This document shows positions 32,423 through 43,132 of a stretch of 64,000 bases of DNA, piece after piece. The DNA is from Rodentibacter ratti (lineage in GTDB: Bacteria; Pseudomonadota; Gammaproteobacteria; Enterobacterales; Pasteurellaceae), in the NCBI RefSeq assembly GCF_002000485.1, contig NZ_MLAJ01000003.1, forward strand, positions 1 through 64,000. The letters run 5' to 3'. The notes beneath the pieces were generated by a model, which saw only the letters and a list, made by a program, of their open reading frames with translations, did no database searches and was not told the origin of the DNA. Position 1 is the first letter of the stretch. Each line of letters opens with the position of its first letter. Both the position numbers and the translations under genes were made by a program.

Positions 32423-33301
32423 TTATAAATATTTCTGTTTTAATTCTTTTGCTTTTGCAAGTTGTTCCGATGTTGCTTTTGCCGTCATCGGCTCACGACA
32501 ATAACCTGCTTCTACCCCTTCCAACTTGAGCAATTCTTTAATGGTTAAATACAAACCATTAGATAAAATACCCTCAATCAAATCATTGGTTACGTGCTGA
32601 ATCGCTAAGGCTTCTTGAAGTTTGCCGGCTTTAGTTAATTCAAAAATTTGACGGGCACGTACACCATTGACGTTAAATGTCGAACCAATCGCCCCATCTA
32701 CCCCTAAAGACGCTGCAGGCAACATCATTTCATCAAAACCAGCCCAAATGAGGTGATTCGGATAAGCCTTTTTCAAACGTTCCAAGAGATAAAAATCGCC
32801 TGCGGTAAATTTCACACCAATCACTTTCGGGTTTTTATAAAGTTCACCGAATTGCTCAATCCCCATATTCACACCGGTTAAGAACGGAATAGAGTACACG
32901 ATCATATTATTGCCCGTTTTCTCAATAATGGTGTCGTAATAATGTTTGATTTCAGGAAAACTAAATTTGTAGTAAAAAGGCGTAACGGCAGATAAACAAT
33001 CGTAACCTAATTCGGTTGCATATTGACCTAACTCAACAGCCTCCTGTAAATTCACGCTGCCCACTTGAGCGATAAGCGCCACTTGATCTTTAGCTTCATC
33101 TTTTGCGATGCGGAAAATTTCTTTCTTCTCTGCGGTAGAAAGCATAAAATTTTCACCGGTAGAACCGCCCACATATAGGCCGTCCACTTTCATTTTATCA
33201 ATGTTATAACGAATAATTTGGCGCAATCCTTTTTCATTAATTGAACCATCTTCGTTGAATGACACTAATAACGCACTAAAAATACCTTTTAAATCACGCA
33301 T
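32423..33301 (-). CDS. nanA: N-acetylneuraminate lyase
   Basis: Cleaves sialic acid to ManNAc and pyruvate through a Schiff base. Lys164 in IGVKFTAGD is the Schiff-base residue, Tyr136 in VYSIPF its partner, and YVGGSTGEN binds the carboxylate. 292 aa, class I aldolase of the DapA family. It follows siaR by 9 bases in the nan operon. Confidence 0.96.
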   Translation of the reverse strand: MRDLKGIFSALLVSFNEDGSINEKGLRQIIRYNIDKMKVDGLYVGGSTGENFMLSTAEKKEIFRIAKDEAKDQVALIAQVGSVNLQEAVELGQYATELGYDCLSAVTPFYYKFSFPEIKHYYDTIIEKTGNNMIVYSIPFLTGVNMGIEQFGELYKNPKVIGVKFTAGDFYLLERLKKAYPNHLIWAGFDEMMLPAASLGVDGAIGSTFNVNGVRARQIFELTKAGKLQEALAIQHVTNDLIEGILSNGLYLTIKELLKLEGVEAGYCREPMTAKATSEQLAKAKELKQKYL

Positions 33302-33310
33302 AATTTTCTC

Positions 33311-34177
33311 CTATTTTATACGTTGCTCGAGAATAACATCGAGTGTTTTTTGCTTTATTTCTATCGCTCTATCCTGCTCACTTTGCACTAATAAAGCGTA
33401 AATCAAATCCAATACAAAAAGCTGGGCGATTTTAGTACCAATGGAATCACCCTGTAATTTGCCTTGTTTATTGCCGTTCACTAATACAAAATCGGCAAAA
33501 CTTGTAACCGGTGAACGCAGACTATGAGTAATGGCTACTGTAGTTGCGCCGTTTTGTTTGGCAATTTTTAACGCATGAGCGGTTTCTTGCGAATAACCGG
33601 AATGGCTAATCCCAATGGCGACATCCTGTGCTTTTAACAATGCAGCCTGCATATACATAAAATGGTTATTTCCAGTGGCATCTACCTGAAAGCCAATGCG
33701 CATTAACTTATTTTTAGCTTCTTCTGCCGTAATACCCGATGATCCTACGCCAAATAAAAAAATACGATTCGCACGGCGTATCGCATTGACGGTTTCTTCT
33801 AACTGAGCAAAATCAAGTAAATTAATTGTTTCATCTACTACGTTCGTAATAGCGGTTTGTAATTTTTGAGCAATATGGCGTGAGCTATCGGTAGGTTCAA
33901 TATCATTTTCCAGCAATGGGTGGGAATCATTGTCTTTTGTTGCCAGTTCAATGGAAAGCTCCAGTTTAAAATCACTAAACCCCTTAAAGCCGACTGAACG
34001 GCAAAAGCGGACAAAAGTGGCTTCCCCTACCCCTAAACTCGCTGCAATTTCGGAAAGCGGATACCCCACAACAAGATCCGGAGAGGATAAAACAGTATCG
34101 GCGATTTTTTTTTCGGTTTTCGTCAGGCTTTGATAAAGCGAACTTATAGTATTTAAAATATTCCCATTTTTAGTCAT
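33311..34177 (-). CDS. siaR: RpiR-family regulator of sialic acid genes
   Basis: Transcription factor with an N-terminal RpiR helix-turn-helix (YPLSEIAASLGVGEATFVRFCRSVGFKGFSDFK, about residues 40-75) and a C-terminal SIS sugar-phosphate domain (FGVGSSGITAEEAKNKL and IGISHSGYSQET). The ATG at 34177 follows GGGAGG by 6 bases and gives 288 aa. It overlaps the end of nanK by 8 bases. In H. influenzae SiaR represses nan and siaPT genes and responds to GlcN-6-phosphate. Candidate operators are noted at 35849-35863 and 35918-35932. Confidence 0.93.
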   Translation of the reverse strand: MTKNGNILNTISSLYQSLTKTEKKIADTVLSSPDLVVGYPLSEIAASLGVGEATFVRFCRSVGFKGFSDFKLELSIELATKDNDSHPLLENDIEPTDSSRHIAQKLQTAITNVVDETINLLDFAQLEETVNAIRRANRIFLFGVGSSGITAEEAKNKLMRIGFQVDATGNNHFMYMQAALLKAQDVAIGISHSGYSQETAHALKIAKQNGATTVAITHSLRSPVTSFADFVLVNGNKQGKLQGDSIGTKIAQLFVLDLIYALLVQSEQDRAIEIKQKTLDVILEQRIK

Positions 34178-35072
34178 AGTTTCCTCCCGGCAATTGCGCA
34201 AGTAAGAAATCTTTTACCCAATAGGCTGCCCCTACTAAACCTGCGTCTTGGCCAAATTGAGCCGGAATAAGGTCACAATGATAAACTTCCGGCATTTCAT
34301 TCAAAAACTGTTGTATCAAAGGTAAATAACCTTCCGCCAATCCAACACTTCCACCAATAGCGATTTTCTGCATATCCATAGAAATTTTTAAATCAGCGAC
34401 TAAATTGGCAATGGCAAAGGCTGAACGCGCTACAAGTGCGGTCGCTTTTTCATCATTTTTTCTAAAACGATCGAAGACTTCTTTGGGTGAACAAGGATCA
34501 TTCCACGTTGATGCGACCGCTTCAATCGCACGTCCAGCTGCGATAGCCTCAACACAGCCACGTCGTCCGCAGCCGCATAAAGGTCCGTTCGGATCAGCCA
34601 AAGTATGACCGATATGCCCTGAAATACCATTTGGTTCGGTAAGTAATTGATGGTTGACAATCAGTCCTCCCCCCACTCCCGTCGAAACTGTAATAAAGGC
34701 AAAATTAGCTAATTTATCCCGATCCTGTAATTGGTATTCCGCATAGGCGGCAGCTTGTACGTCATTTAGTAACCCAATCGGTTTATCCGTGTGGCGGGCA
34801 ATACTTGCTTTAAGCGGAAATTCTGCTAATCCGCCTAGATTCTTAGGATTAAGTGCGGTCAAAATACCTTGATTTATAATTCCGGTGGAAGCAACCGCAA
34901 CATAATCAAACTGTTCTGCATATTCCGATAATAGTCGGGCAATGCTCTGATGTAATGCCTCTGCTGCATTATTTTTTGGGGTAGCAATTTGACGGCGCTG
35001 AGTAACTTCGCCACCCTGAACAATTGCAGCAGCAATTTTAGTTCCACCAATATCTAAAGCTAAACAGCGCAT
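34170..35072 (-). CDS. nanK: N-acetylmannosamine kinase (ROK family)
   Basis: Phosphorylates ManNAc to ManNAc-6-phosphate. Phosphate-binding loop DIGGTKIAAAIV at residues 6-17, the ROK signature with zinc ligands GHTLADPNGPLCGCGRRGCVE, and the catalytic Asp in LLNDVQAAAYAE. 300 aa. It lies between nanE and siaR in the nan operon. Confidence 0.95.
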   Translation of the reverse strand: MRCLALDIGGTKIAAAIVQGGEVTQRRQIATPKNNAAEALHQSIARLLSEYAEQFDYVAVASTGIINQGILTALNPKNLGGLAEFPLKASIARHTDKPIGLLNDVQAAAYAEYQLQDRDKLANFAFITVSTGVGGGLIVNHQLLTEPNGISGHIGHTLADPNGPLCGCGRRGCVEAIAAGRAIEAVASTWNDPCSPKEVFDRFRKNDEKATALVARSAFAIANLVADLKISMDMQKIAIGGSVGLAEGYLPLIQQFLNEMPEVYHCDLIPAQFGQDAGLVGAAYWVKDFLLAQLPGGNYD

Positions 35073-35087
35073 AGTGAATTCCTTCTC

Positions 35088-35774
35088 TTATTTTGCAGAT
35101 TTCACTGCATCGGCAAACCAACCGACGATATGTTCAAGGCGGGTTAATGCAGAGCCAACCGTCACAAAGTCCGCGCCGATTTCAATGGCGGTTTTGGCTA
35201 ATTCCGGTGTGTTGTAACGCCCTTCCGCCATCACGCGACAACCTGCTGCTTTCAAATCTTTCACGAGTTGATAATCCGGTTCTTCCGGTACAGCACCACC
35301 TGTATAGCCGGACATCGTGCTACCGACAATATCAAAGCCAAGTTTTTGACAATATAATCCTTCTTCCAAATTGGAGCAGTCCGCCATCGCAAGACAGCCT
35401 AATTCATGGATTTTTTTGACTGCACTTTCTAAATCAACAGGGCGGGGGCGAAGGGTGCCGTCCACAGCGATAATATCAGCGCCGGCATTAGCCAGCTCTT
35501 CAATATCATTCAGAAATGGAGTAATACGGACAGGGCTATCAGGTAAATCACGTTTTATTATGCCGATAATCGGAACATTTACCGTTGGGCGGGTTGCTTT
35601 TAAATTCTCTACTCCCTCAATGCGAAGCCCTGCCGCACCACCAATAATAGAGGCTTGAGCCATTGCCGCAACGATTTCCGGTCTATCCATCGGACCATCA
35701 TCTACAGGCTGGCAAGACGCAATCAAACCATTTTGAATGTGCTGAAAAATCTGTTCGTGTGTAAGTCTAGACAT
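35088..35774 (-). CDS. nanE: ManNAc-6-phosphate 2-epimerase
   Basis: Converts ManNAc-6-phosphate to GlcNAc-6-phosphate, joining sialic acid use to the nag steps. The TIM-barrel protein has the family start [14 protein letters not shown], the catalytic Lys in [25 protein letters not shown] and [11 protein letters not shown]. The ATG at 35774 (228 aa) has GAGGG upstream; a 9-codon longer frame is rejected. First gene of the leftward operon. Confidence 0.96.
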   Translation of the reverse strand: MSRLTHEQIFQHIQNGLIASCQPVDDGPMDRPEIVAAMAQASIIGGAAGLRIEGVENLKATRPTVNVPIIGIIKRDLPDSPVRITPFLNDIEELANAGADIIAVDGTLRPRPVDLESAVKKIHELGCLAMADCSNLEEGLYCQKLGFDIVGSTMSGYTGGAVPEEPDYQLVKDLKAAGCRVMAEGRYNTPELAKTAIEIGADFVTVGSALTRLEHIVGWFADAVKSAK

Positions 35775-35840
35775 AGAAACCCTCATTCCTACTCGGATCA
35801 ACTGAGATCATTAAAATCCCGATTTTCACTATTTTTCCTC

Positions 35841-35967
35841 ATTATATAGAAATAAAACTTCATTTTAAATTTGTTTTTGAAGTGCATTTTCTTAAATGTG
35901 ATCAATGTCTCACTTTTGAAATAAAACTCCATAAACTATTTTAAAAACATTTTTTTACTCTTAAAAT
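35841..35967. promoter_or_regulatory. Divergent nanE/siaP control region: CRP site and repeated box
   Basis: A CRP-like site TGTGA-TCAATG-TCTCA is at 35897-35912. A 15-base box occurs twice in the same orientation with one mismatch, GAAATAAAACTTCAT at 35849-35863 and GAAATAAAACTCCAT at 35918-35932. The nanE -10 (TATAAT on the minus strand, 35841-35846) puts the CRP centre about 70 bases upstream. A possible siaP -10 (TAAAAT, 35962-35967) puts it about 71 upstream. The left box fills the nanE -10/-35 spacer. The boxes are candidates for SiaR operators. Confidence 0.6.
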
Positions 35968-35969
35968 GA

Positions 35970-37043
<1,074 letters not shown>

Positions 37044-37124
37044 CGAGTTAGTCTTGAATGCACCTCCTGTTTGGTGCATTCAATTTTGTCCTTTTTCTTT
37101 TCGTCTTCGTTCATGGAGTGAAGC

Positions 37125-38975
37125 ATGAAAATTTTTAATAAATTAGAAGAATGGCTTGGCGGTGTGCTATTTCTCGTCATTTTCTGCATTCTTATCGCTC
37201 AGATTCTTTCCAGACAGATATTTCACTCACCCTTAATTTGGAGTGAAGAACTTGCCAAGCTGCTTTTCGTATATGTGGGTATGCTTGGTATTAGCGTTGC
37301 AGTCAGAAAACAAGAGCATGTTTACATTGATTTTCTCACTAATTTAATGCCGACCAAAGTGAGAAAAATCTCAAATACTTTTGTGCAACTCGTCATTTTT
37401 GCCTGTATTTTCTTTTTTATTCATTTTGGTATCCGAACCTTTAACAGTGCATCTTTCCCGATTGATGCATTAGGCGGAATTTCAGAGAAATGGATTTTTG
37501 CCGCTTTACCTGTTGTTGCAGCTCTGATGATGATCCGCTTTTTTCAAGCTCAATCGCAAAATTTCAAGGAAGATAAAAGCTATTTACCCGCCACTTTCTT
37601 TATTGTAAGTGCGGTCATTTTATTGGCAATTTTATTTTTTGCGCCGGATTGGTTTAAAGTTTTGCGTATTACCAACTACGTAAAACTGGGTTCTAGTGCC
37701 GTCTATGTCGCCTTGCTTGTATGGCTTGTCATTATGTTCTTGGGCGTACCTGTGGGTTGGTCACTGTTCATCGCAACCCTCCTTTATTTTGCCATGACCC
37801 GTTGGAATGTGGTTAATGCCGCCTCAGACAAATTGGTATATAGCTTGAACAGCTTCCCATTACTTGCCGTACCATTCTATATTTTAACCGGTATTTTGAT
37901 GAATACAGGTGGAATTACAGAGCGTATTTTCAACTTTGCAAAAGCCTTACTCGGTCATTACACTGGCGGAATGGGGCATGTAAATATCGGGGCAAGTTTA
38001 TTATTTTCCGGTATGTCAGGCTCTGCCCTTGCGGATGCGGGCGGTTTAGGACAACTGGAAATTAAAGCCATGCGCGATGCAGGTTATGATGATGATATTT
38101 GTGGAGGGATTACAGCGGCCTCTTGCATTATCGGTCCTTTAGTACCACCAAGTATCGCTATGATTATTTACGGCGTCATCGCTAACGAGTCCATTGCGAA
38201 ACTCTTTATTGCCGGTTTTGTGCCGGGTGTATTAGTGACCATTGCTTTAATGGCAATGAATTATTATGTCTCTAAAAAACGGGGTTATCCAAGAACACCA
38301 AAAGCTTCTCGTGAACAGCTTTGTAGCGCATTTAAAAAAGCATTTTGGGCAATTTTAACGCCATTACTGATTATCGGCGGCATTTTCTCCGGTTTATTCA
38401 GTCCAACAGAATCTGCTGTCGTTGCAGCCGCTTATTCCGTGATTATCGGAAAATTTGTTTATAAAGAACTCACCCTAAAAACGCTTTTCAACAGCTGTGT
38501 CGAAGCCATGGCAATTACCGGTGTAGTTGCATTAATGATTATGACGGTGACTTTTTTCGGCGATATGATCGCCCGTGAACAAGTAGCAATGCGTATCGCT
38601 GATGTCTTTGTTGCCGTGGCTGATTCACCATTAATGGTGCTAGTAATGATCAATGCGCTATTGCTTTTCCTCGGTATGTTTATTGATGCTTTAGCATTAC
38701 AATTCTTAGTGCTTCCAATGCTTATCCCAATTGCAATGCAATTTAATATCGACCTTGTATTCTTTGGTGTGATGACAACTTTGAATATGATGATCGGTAT
38801 CTTAACACCGCCAATGGGAATGGCGCTCTTTGTGGTAGCTCGTGTGGGCAATATGTCGGTATCCACCGTCACCAAAGGGGTATTACCGTTCTTAGTGCCT
38901 ATTTTTACGATGTTGGTTTTAATTACTATCTTCCCACAAATTATTACTTTTATACCGAATCTGTTGATTCCGTAG
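37125..38975 (+). CDS. siaQM: Fused sialic acid TRAP membrane protein (Q and M domains)
   Basis: Membrane part of the TRAP transporter (also called SiaT), which imports sialic acid with sodium. Residues 1-170 are the small Q domain with four segments; after a linking helix, residues from about 190 form the large M domain with many segments and the repeats [14 protein letters not shown] and [11 protein letters not shown]. 616 aa in one chain, the fused form known in H. influenzae. It follows siaP by 81 bases. Confidence 0.95.
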   Translation: MKIFNKLEEWLGGVLFLVIFCILIAQILSRQIFHSPLIWSEELAKLLFVYVGMLGISVAVRKQEHVYIDFLTNLMPTKVRKISNTFVQLVIFACIFFFIHFGIRTFNSASFPIDALGGISEKWIFAALPVVAALMMIRFFQAQSQNFKEDKSYLPATFFIVSAVILLAILFFAPDWFKVLRITNYVKLGSSAVYVALLVWLVIMFLGVPVGWSLFIATLLYFAMTRWNVVNAASDKLVYSLNSFPLLAVPFYILTGILMNTGGITERIFNFAKALLGHYTGGMGHVNIGASLLFSGMSGSALADAGGLGQLEIKAMRDAGYDDDICGGITAASCIIGPLVPPSIAMIIYGVIANESIAKLFIAGFVPGVLVTIALMAMNYYVSKKRGYPRTPKASREQLCSAFKKAFWAILTPLLIIGGIFSGLFSPTESAVVAAAYSVIIGKFVYKELTLKTLFNSCVEAMAITGVVALMIMTVTFFGDMIAREQVAMRIADVFVAVADSPLMVLVMINALLLFLGMFIDALALQFLVLPMLIPIAMQFNIDLVFFGVMTTLNMMIGILTPPMGMALFVVARVGNMSVSTVTKGVLPFLVPIFTMLVLITIFPQIITFIPNLLIP

Positions 38976-38978
38976 CCT

Positions 38979-39018
38979 AAAGTGCGGTTAAAAATCATCG
39001 AGTTTTTGACCGCACTTT
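38979..39018 (+). terminator. Extended uptake-signal hairpin after siaQM
   Basis: The pair AAAGTGCGGT / ACCGCACTTT continues inward through a T-G pair into AAAAA / TTTTT, making a 16-pair stem with an 8-base loop. It lies between siaQM and nanM and may lower nanM expression relative to the transporter. Confidence 0.75.
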
Positions 39019-39085
39019 AAATAACCACTCTATTCAATGCCGTTTTATGAATAGCAAACCCTAACATTACCCAATGAGGTTTATT

Positions 39086-40213
39086 ATGACATTAACAAAA
39101 ACAGCATTATGCACTGCACTTTTTGCCACCATAACATTTTCCGCCAATGTTCAAGCCTACCCAGATCTTCCCGTTGGGATTAAAAGCGGTGCCGGCGCTT
39201 TAATCGGTGATACCGTTTATGTTGGATTAGGTTCCGGTGGCGATAAATTCTACTCCCTTAACTTAAAAGATCCGGCTGCGCAATGGCAAGAAATTGCCGC
39301 ATTCCCCGGTGGAGAACGTAATCAACCTGTCGCAGCAGCCGTAGAAGGAAAACTTTATATATTTGGCGGCCTACAAAAAAATGAAAAAGGAGAACTTCAA
39401 CTGATCAATGATGCCTATCAATATAATCCGATGGACAACACTTGGACAAAATTACCAACCCGTTCACCACGTGGTTTAGTGGGTTCATCCGGCGCCTCGC
39501 ACGATGATAAAGTTTATATTGTCGGTGGATCTAATCTTTCTATCTTTAACGGTTTCTTCCAAGATACAGTGGCTGCTGGTGAAGATAAAATGAAAAAAGA
39601 TGACATCACGGCAGCCTATTTCGACCAACGTCCAGAAGATTATTTCTTTACTACGGAATTATTAAGCTATGAACCATCAACAAATAAATGGCGTAATGAA
39701 GGTCGAGTGCCATTTTCTGGTCGAGCCGGCGCAGCATTTACTATTCAAGGCGATAATTTAATGGTCGTGAATGGAGAAATTAAACCCGGACTTCGCACAG
39801 CAGAAACCCATCAAGGTCAATTCACAACTAAAGGTGTTCAATGGAAAAATCTACCGGATTTGCCGGCACCCAAAGGCAAAAGCCAAGATGGTTTAGCCGG
39901 TGCGATGGCGGGTTACAGTCATGGTCATTATTTAGTTACAGGCGGGGCAAACTTCCCGGGTTCCGTTAAACAATTTAAAGAAGGTATGCTGCATGCCCAT
40001 AAAGGTTTAAGCAAAACATGGCATAAGGAAATTTATACCCTGAATAATGGGAAATGGCGTATTATTGGAGAGTTACCCATGAATATCGGCTATGGATTAT
40101 CTGTCTCTTACGATAATAAAGTGCTGTTAATTGGCGGTGAAACCGATGGTGGAAAAGCCTTAACTTCCGTAAAAACATTAAGTTATGACGGTAAAAAATT
40201 GACTGTGGAATAA
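39086..40213 (+). CDS. nanM: N-acetylneuraminate mutarotase (epimerase)
   Basis: Periplasmic enzyme that speeds conversion of alpha- to beta-sialic acid, the form bound by SiaP. It has a signal peptide ending NVQA-YPDLP and six Kelch-type repeats forming a propeller ([43 protein letters not shown]). 375 aa from the ATG at 39086, which has GAGG 7 bases before it; an ATG four codons earlier is less well placed. Corresponds to HI0148. Confidence 0.92.
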   Translation: MTLTKTALCTALFATITFSANVQAYPDLPVGIKSGAGALIGDTVYVGLGSGGDKFYSLNLKDPAAQWQEIAAFPGGERNQPVAAAVEGKLYIFGGLQKNEKGELQLINDAYQYNPMDNTWTKLPTRSPRGLVGSSGASHDDKVYIVGGSNLSIFNGFFQDTVAAGEDKMKKDDITAAYFDQRPEDYFFTTELLSYEPSTNKWRNEGRVPFSGRAGAAFTIQGDNLMVVNGEIKPGLRTAETHQGQFTTKGVQWKNLPDLPAPKGKSQDGLAGAMAGYSHGHYLVTGGANFPGSVKQFKEGMLHAHKGLSKTWHKEIYTLNNGKWRIIGELPMNIGYGLSVSYDNKVLLIGGETDGGKALTSVKTLSYDGKKLTVE

Positions 40214-40288
40214 TCGCTAATAAAATACAAAAAACAGCTTGTGAATACATCATTCGCAGTCTGTTAGTAAACAATACAAGGAGTATTT

Positions 40289-41755
40289 ATGAGCATTCTT
40301 AGCTATGCACAAAAAATTGGGCAGGCGTTGATGGTTCCTGTAGCCGCATTACCCGCTGCCGCATTATTAATGGGGATCGGCTATTGGCTTGACCCTGACG
40401 GTTGGGGCGCTAACAGTCAATTAGCTGCCTTATTAATCAAATCAGGGGCCGCGATTATTGATAATATGGGCTTATTATTCGCTGTCGGTGTGGCTTTTGG
40501 TTTATCAAAAGACAAACACGGTTCAGCCGCTCTTTCCGGTTTGGTAGGCTTTTATGTAGTAACTACCTTGCTTTCACCGGGCGGTGTAGCACAACTTCAA
40601 CATATCGATCCAAGCCAAGTACCTGCTGCCTTCAACAAAATTAACAACCAGTTTGTCGGGATCTTGATTGGTGTTATTTCTGCCGAACTTTATAATCGTT
40701 TCTATCAAGTGGAATTACCAAAAGCGCTTTCCTTCTTTAGTGGAAAACGCCTCGTCCCGATTGTGGTGGCTTTTGTAATGATCGCCCTCTCTTTCGTTCT
40801 CCTATACGTTTGGCCACATATTTTTAATGCGCTCGTTTCTTTCGGTGAGTCCATTAAAGATTTAGGTGCTGTTGGTGCCGGAATTTACGGTTTCTTTAAC
40901 CGCTTGCTTATTTCTGTAGGCTTACACCACGCATTAAATTCTGTGTTCTGGTTTGACGTAGCCGGTATTAACGATATCCCAAACTTCCTCGGTGGGGCAA
41001 AATCCCTTGCAGAAGGAACCGCAACCGTAGGCGTGACGGGAATGTATCAAGCAGGATTCTTCCCTGTGATGATGTTCGGTTTACCGGGGGCTGCTTTAGC
41101 GATTTACCACAGCGCCAAACCAAGCCAAAAAACCAAAGTAGCGTCAATTATGTTGGCGGCGGCATTTGCTTCATTCTTTACCGGAATCACTGAACCACTT
41201 GAATTTTCATTCATGTTCGTTGCACCGATTCTTTACGTCATTCACGCACTCTTAACCGGTCTTTCCGTATTTATTGCAGCAAGTATGCATTGGATTGCCG
41301 GTTTTGGTTTTAGCGCTGGGTTAGTGGATATGGTACTTTCTTCTCGCAATCCACTCGCGGTGAATTGGTATATGCTTATTGTACAAGGTCTAGTCTTCTT
41401 CGCGATTTACTATGCGATATTCCGCACCGCAATCAAGGTCTTCAACCTAAAAACTCTTGGACGCGAAGAGCAAGAAGAAGCGATGGAGGAATCTTCGGCA
41501 ACAACCACATCTTCTCGTGAGGAAACCGCCATCAAATTCATTGATGCATTAGGCGGAAAAGCAAACTTTAAAAATATTGATGCTTGTATCACCCGATTAC
41601 GTTTGACCTTAGTTGATCACAACAATATCAATGAAGTACAGCTAAAATCCTTAGGCTCAAAAGGCACGATCAAAATAGGGAATGATGGCTTGCAGGTCAT
41701 CTTAGGACCTGAAGCAGAATTAGTGGCTGAAGCAATTAAACGTCAAATCCATTAA
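40289..41755 (+). CDS. nagE: PTS N-acetylglucosamine transporter EIICB, no EIIA domain
   Basis: Imports and phosphorylates a sugar using the phosphotransferase system. The EIIC membrane domain (about residues 1-385) has SVGLHHALNSVFWF, FGLPGAALAIYHSAKP and the motif GITEPLEFSFMFVAP. EIIB (about 410-488) has the phospho-Cys in DACITRLRLTL. By eye it is closest to E. coli NagE but stops before the EIIA domain, so a separate EIIA such as Crr is needed. Its product, GlcNAc-6-phosphate, would enter at NagA. Position beside the nan-nag genes supports this substrate; glucose is the alternative. Confidence 0.82.
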   Translation: MSILSYAQKIGQALMVPVAALPAAALLMGIGYWLDPDGWGANSQLAALLIKSGAAIIDNMGLLFAVGVAFGLSKDKHGSAALSGLVGFYVVTTLLSPGGVAQLQHIDPSQVPAAFNKINNQFVGILIGVISAELYNRFYQVELPKALSFFSGKRLVPIVVAFVMIALSFVLLYVWPHIFNALVSFGESIKDLGAVGAGIYGFFNRLLISVGLHHALNSVFWFDVAGINDIPNFLGGAKSLAEGTATVGVTGMYQAGFFPVMMFGLPGAALAIYHSAKPSQKTKVASIMLAAAFASFFTGITEPLEFSFMFVAPILYVIHALLTGLSVFIAASMHWIAGFGFSAGLVDMVLSSRNPLAVNWYMLIVQGLVFFAIYYAIFRTAIKVFNLKTLGREEQEEAMEESSATTTSSREETAIKFIDALGGKANFKNIDACITRLRLTLVDHNNINEVQLKSLGSKGTIKIGNDGLQVILGPEAELVAEAIKRQIH

Positions 41756-41779
41756 TAAGAAAATAGCTACTTAGACTAT

Positions 41780-41811
41780 ATACCGTTCAAACCATTGAGC
41801 GGTATTTTTTT
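41780..41811 (+). terminator. nagE terminator
   Basis: Stem ATACCGTTCAA / TTGAGCGGTAT with one T-G pair, loop ACCA, and a run of seven T. 24 bases after the nagE stop codon. Confidence 0.88.
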
Positions 41812-41862
41812 GTAAAAAATAAAAAACCACTTTATAAGATCAATTAGGGGAATATTAGAATT

Positions 41863-42086
41863 TTAGGAAAAGAGTTGAGAATCTATTAGATTATGCTTGG
41901 GTGGTGAACTAAGCAGAATTGGTCTTAACAGCAAGTGGCTTACTGTACGCATCCTTGCGGAATTTCTACCTAGCTCACCATGGAGGTGTTCTAGTCTGCG
42001 CGACATAAAACGATAAAAAAGGTCTTTCAACCTTTTGAGCCACTTTTCAGGAGACCAATCCTGTTTTCCTACGCATTTGTAGGAAC
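41863..42086 (-). ncRNA. Structured RNA candidate downstream of crp
   Basis: The 446-base gap between nagE and crp holds a minus-strand RNA candidate. Starting near 42086, it would fold as follows: a 5' hairpin TTCCTAC/GTAGGAA (42066-42085); a long-range helix in which 42052-42066 pairs with 41911-41925 (AAACAG-x-ATTGGTCT) and, after an internal loop, 42038-42045 pairs with 41933-41940 (AAGTGGCT/AGCCACTT); and inside it three hairpins at 42017-42036, 41970-41994 and 41948-41959. A near-consensus promoter precedes it. It does not match 6S, tmRNA, SRP RNA or RNase P RNA as I know them. The 3' end is uncertain. Confidence 0.65.
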
Positions 42087-42092
42087 CTGCAC

Positions 42093-42121
42093 ATAATAAG
42101 GTCCTTTTCTCCTATTGTCAA
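42093..42121 (-). promoter_or_regulatory. Consensus promoter for the structured RNA
   Basis: Minus strand: -35 TTGACA (42116-42121), exactly 17 bases, -10 TATTAT (42093-42098). It points left into the folded region, and the predicted start (about 42086) is the first base of the 5' hairpin. Confidence 0.75.
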
Positions 42122-42171
42122 TTTAATGTGTATCTATTTGAATATTAAATATGCAAAATTTATTTTTTAAT

Positions 42172-42196
42172 ATAAAAAAACCCCTTTTCAGGGGTT
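42172..42196 (-). terminator. crp terminator
   Basis: Minus strand: AACCCC / GGGGTT with a 6-base loop and a run of seven T, directly after the crp stop codon. It separates crp from the RNA promoter downstream. Confidence 0.88.
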
Positions 42197-42201
42197 ATCT
42201 T

Positions 42202-42873
42202 TTATCTTACGCCATAAACAACGATCGTTTTACCATGGGCGTAAATCAAATTTTGATCTTCTAACATTTTAATAATACGCCCTACCGTTTCACGAGAACA
42301 ACCGACCATTTGCCCAATTTCTTGGCGTGTAATCTTAATTTGCATACCATCCGGATGAGTCATTGCCTCTGGTTGTTTTGCAAGATTAATCAGCGTTTGT
42401 GCAATGCGTCCGGCTACATCTAAAAACGCCAAATTACTTACTTGGCGGGAGGTATTTTGCACCCTACGCGCTAACTGTGCAGTTAAAAACATTAAAATTT
42501 CAGGATTAATTTGGATCAATTGACGATATTTTTTATAAGAAATTTCAGCAATTTCACAAGGCGTTTTAGTTTTCACCCAAGCTGAACGCTTTGAACCTTC
42601 ATCAAATAAGCCGGCCTCGCCAAAAAACTCACCGGCACCGAGATAAGTTAAAATCATCTCTTTGCCTTCATCATCTTTGGCTGAAACCATCACTGTACCT
42701 TTAATGACATAATAAAGCGTGGTTGCATCTTCTCCTGCATAAATCAAAGTGGATTTAGCAGGATATTTGTGTAAATGACAATGTGTCAAAAACCAATCTA
42801 AAGCGGGATCTCTTGTAGAATGTTCATCTTGCAATTGTTCCACTTCAATATCAGCATCAATATAATCTGACAT
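42202..42873 (-). CDS. crp: cAMP receptor protein CRP
   Basis: Global activator that binds cAMP and TGTGA-N6-TCACA sites. The N-terminal cyclic-nucleotide domain has [31 protein letters not shown] with the cAMP-phosphate-binding Glu-Arg region. The C-terminal helix-turn-helix is [22 protein letters not shown]. 223 aa; the N-terminus is slightly longer than in E. coli. In H. influenzae CRP controls competence and sugar use. Candidate sites occur in this window before gapA, malQ, ompP2 and between nanE and siaP. Confidence 0.97.
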   Translation of the reverse strand: MSDYIDADIEVEQLQDEHSTRDPALDWFLTHCHLHKYPAKSTLIYAGEDATTLYYVIKGTVMVSAKDDEGKEMILTYLGAGEFFGEAGLFDEGSKRSAWVKTKTPCEIAEISYKKYRQLIQINPEILMFLTAQLARRVQNTSRQVSNLAFLDVAGRIAQTLINLAKQPEAMTHPDGMQIKITRQEIGQMVGCSRETVGRIIKMLEDQNLIYAHGKTIVVYGVR

Positions 42874-42892
42874 ATTGACTCCTTAGCAGTTT

Positions 42893-43111
42893 CTATTTCA
42901 AAAATTCCATTTTATCTTTTATATCAATGGATTCGTGTAATTCTGACCAAATAATAACCGCACTTCCATTACGGATTTTTTCTAATAGTTGTTCTTTTTT
43001 ACGCGCAAGTGGAATTTCTTCTGCACCGTAATCCGTCCCCTCTCGCAATATTACACTTTCAACAATATTGTCAAGGGTTGCAGGTTCTAACTCTTGCCAT
43101 GGAATAATCAT
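42893..43111 (-). CDS. YheU family protein of unknown function
   Basis: 72-aa conserved protein, MIIPWQELEPATLDNIVESVILREGTDYG, the length and start of E. coli YheU. That gene also neighbours crp. The ATG at 43111 follows AGGG by 7 bases; a start 7 codons earlier is rejected. Function unknown. An uptake signal lies inside the coding sequence (near 42959). Confidence 0.85.
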   Translation of the reverse strand: MIIPWQELEPATLDNIVESVILREGTDYGAEEIPLARKKEQLLEKIRNGSAVIIWSELHESIDIKDKMEFLK

Positions 43112-43132
43112 ACATTTCCCTAAGAAAGTCAA

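Noticed and set aside
41863-42121. 6S RNA, tmRNA, RNase P RNA, SRP RNA or CsrB-type RNA
   Set aside because: No tRNA-like ends, no conserved RNase P or SRP boxes, too few GGA loops for CsrB, and the fold is branched unlike 6S. The gene neighbours also differ from those of ssrS.
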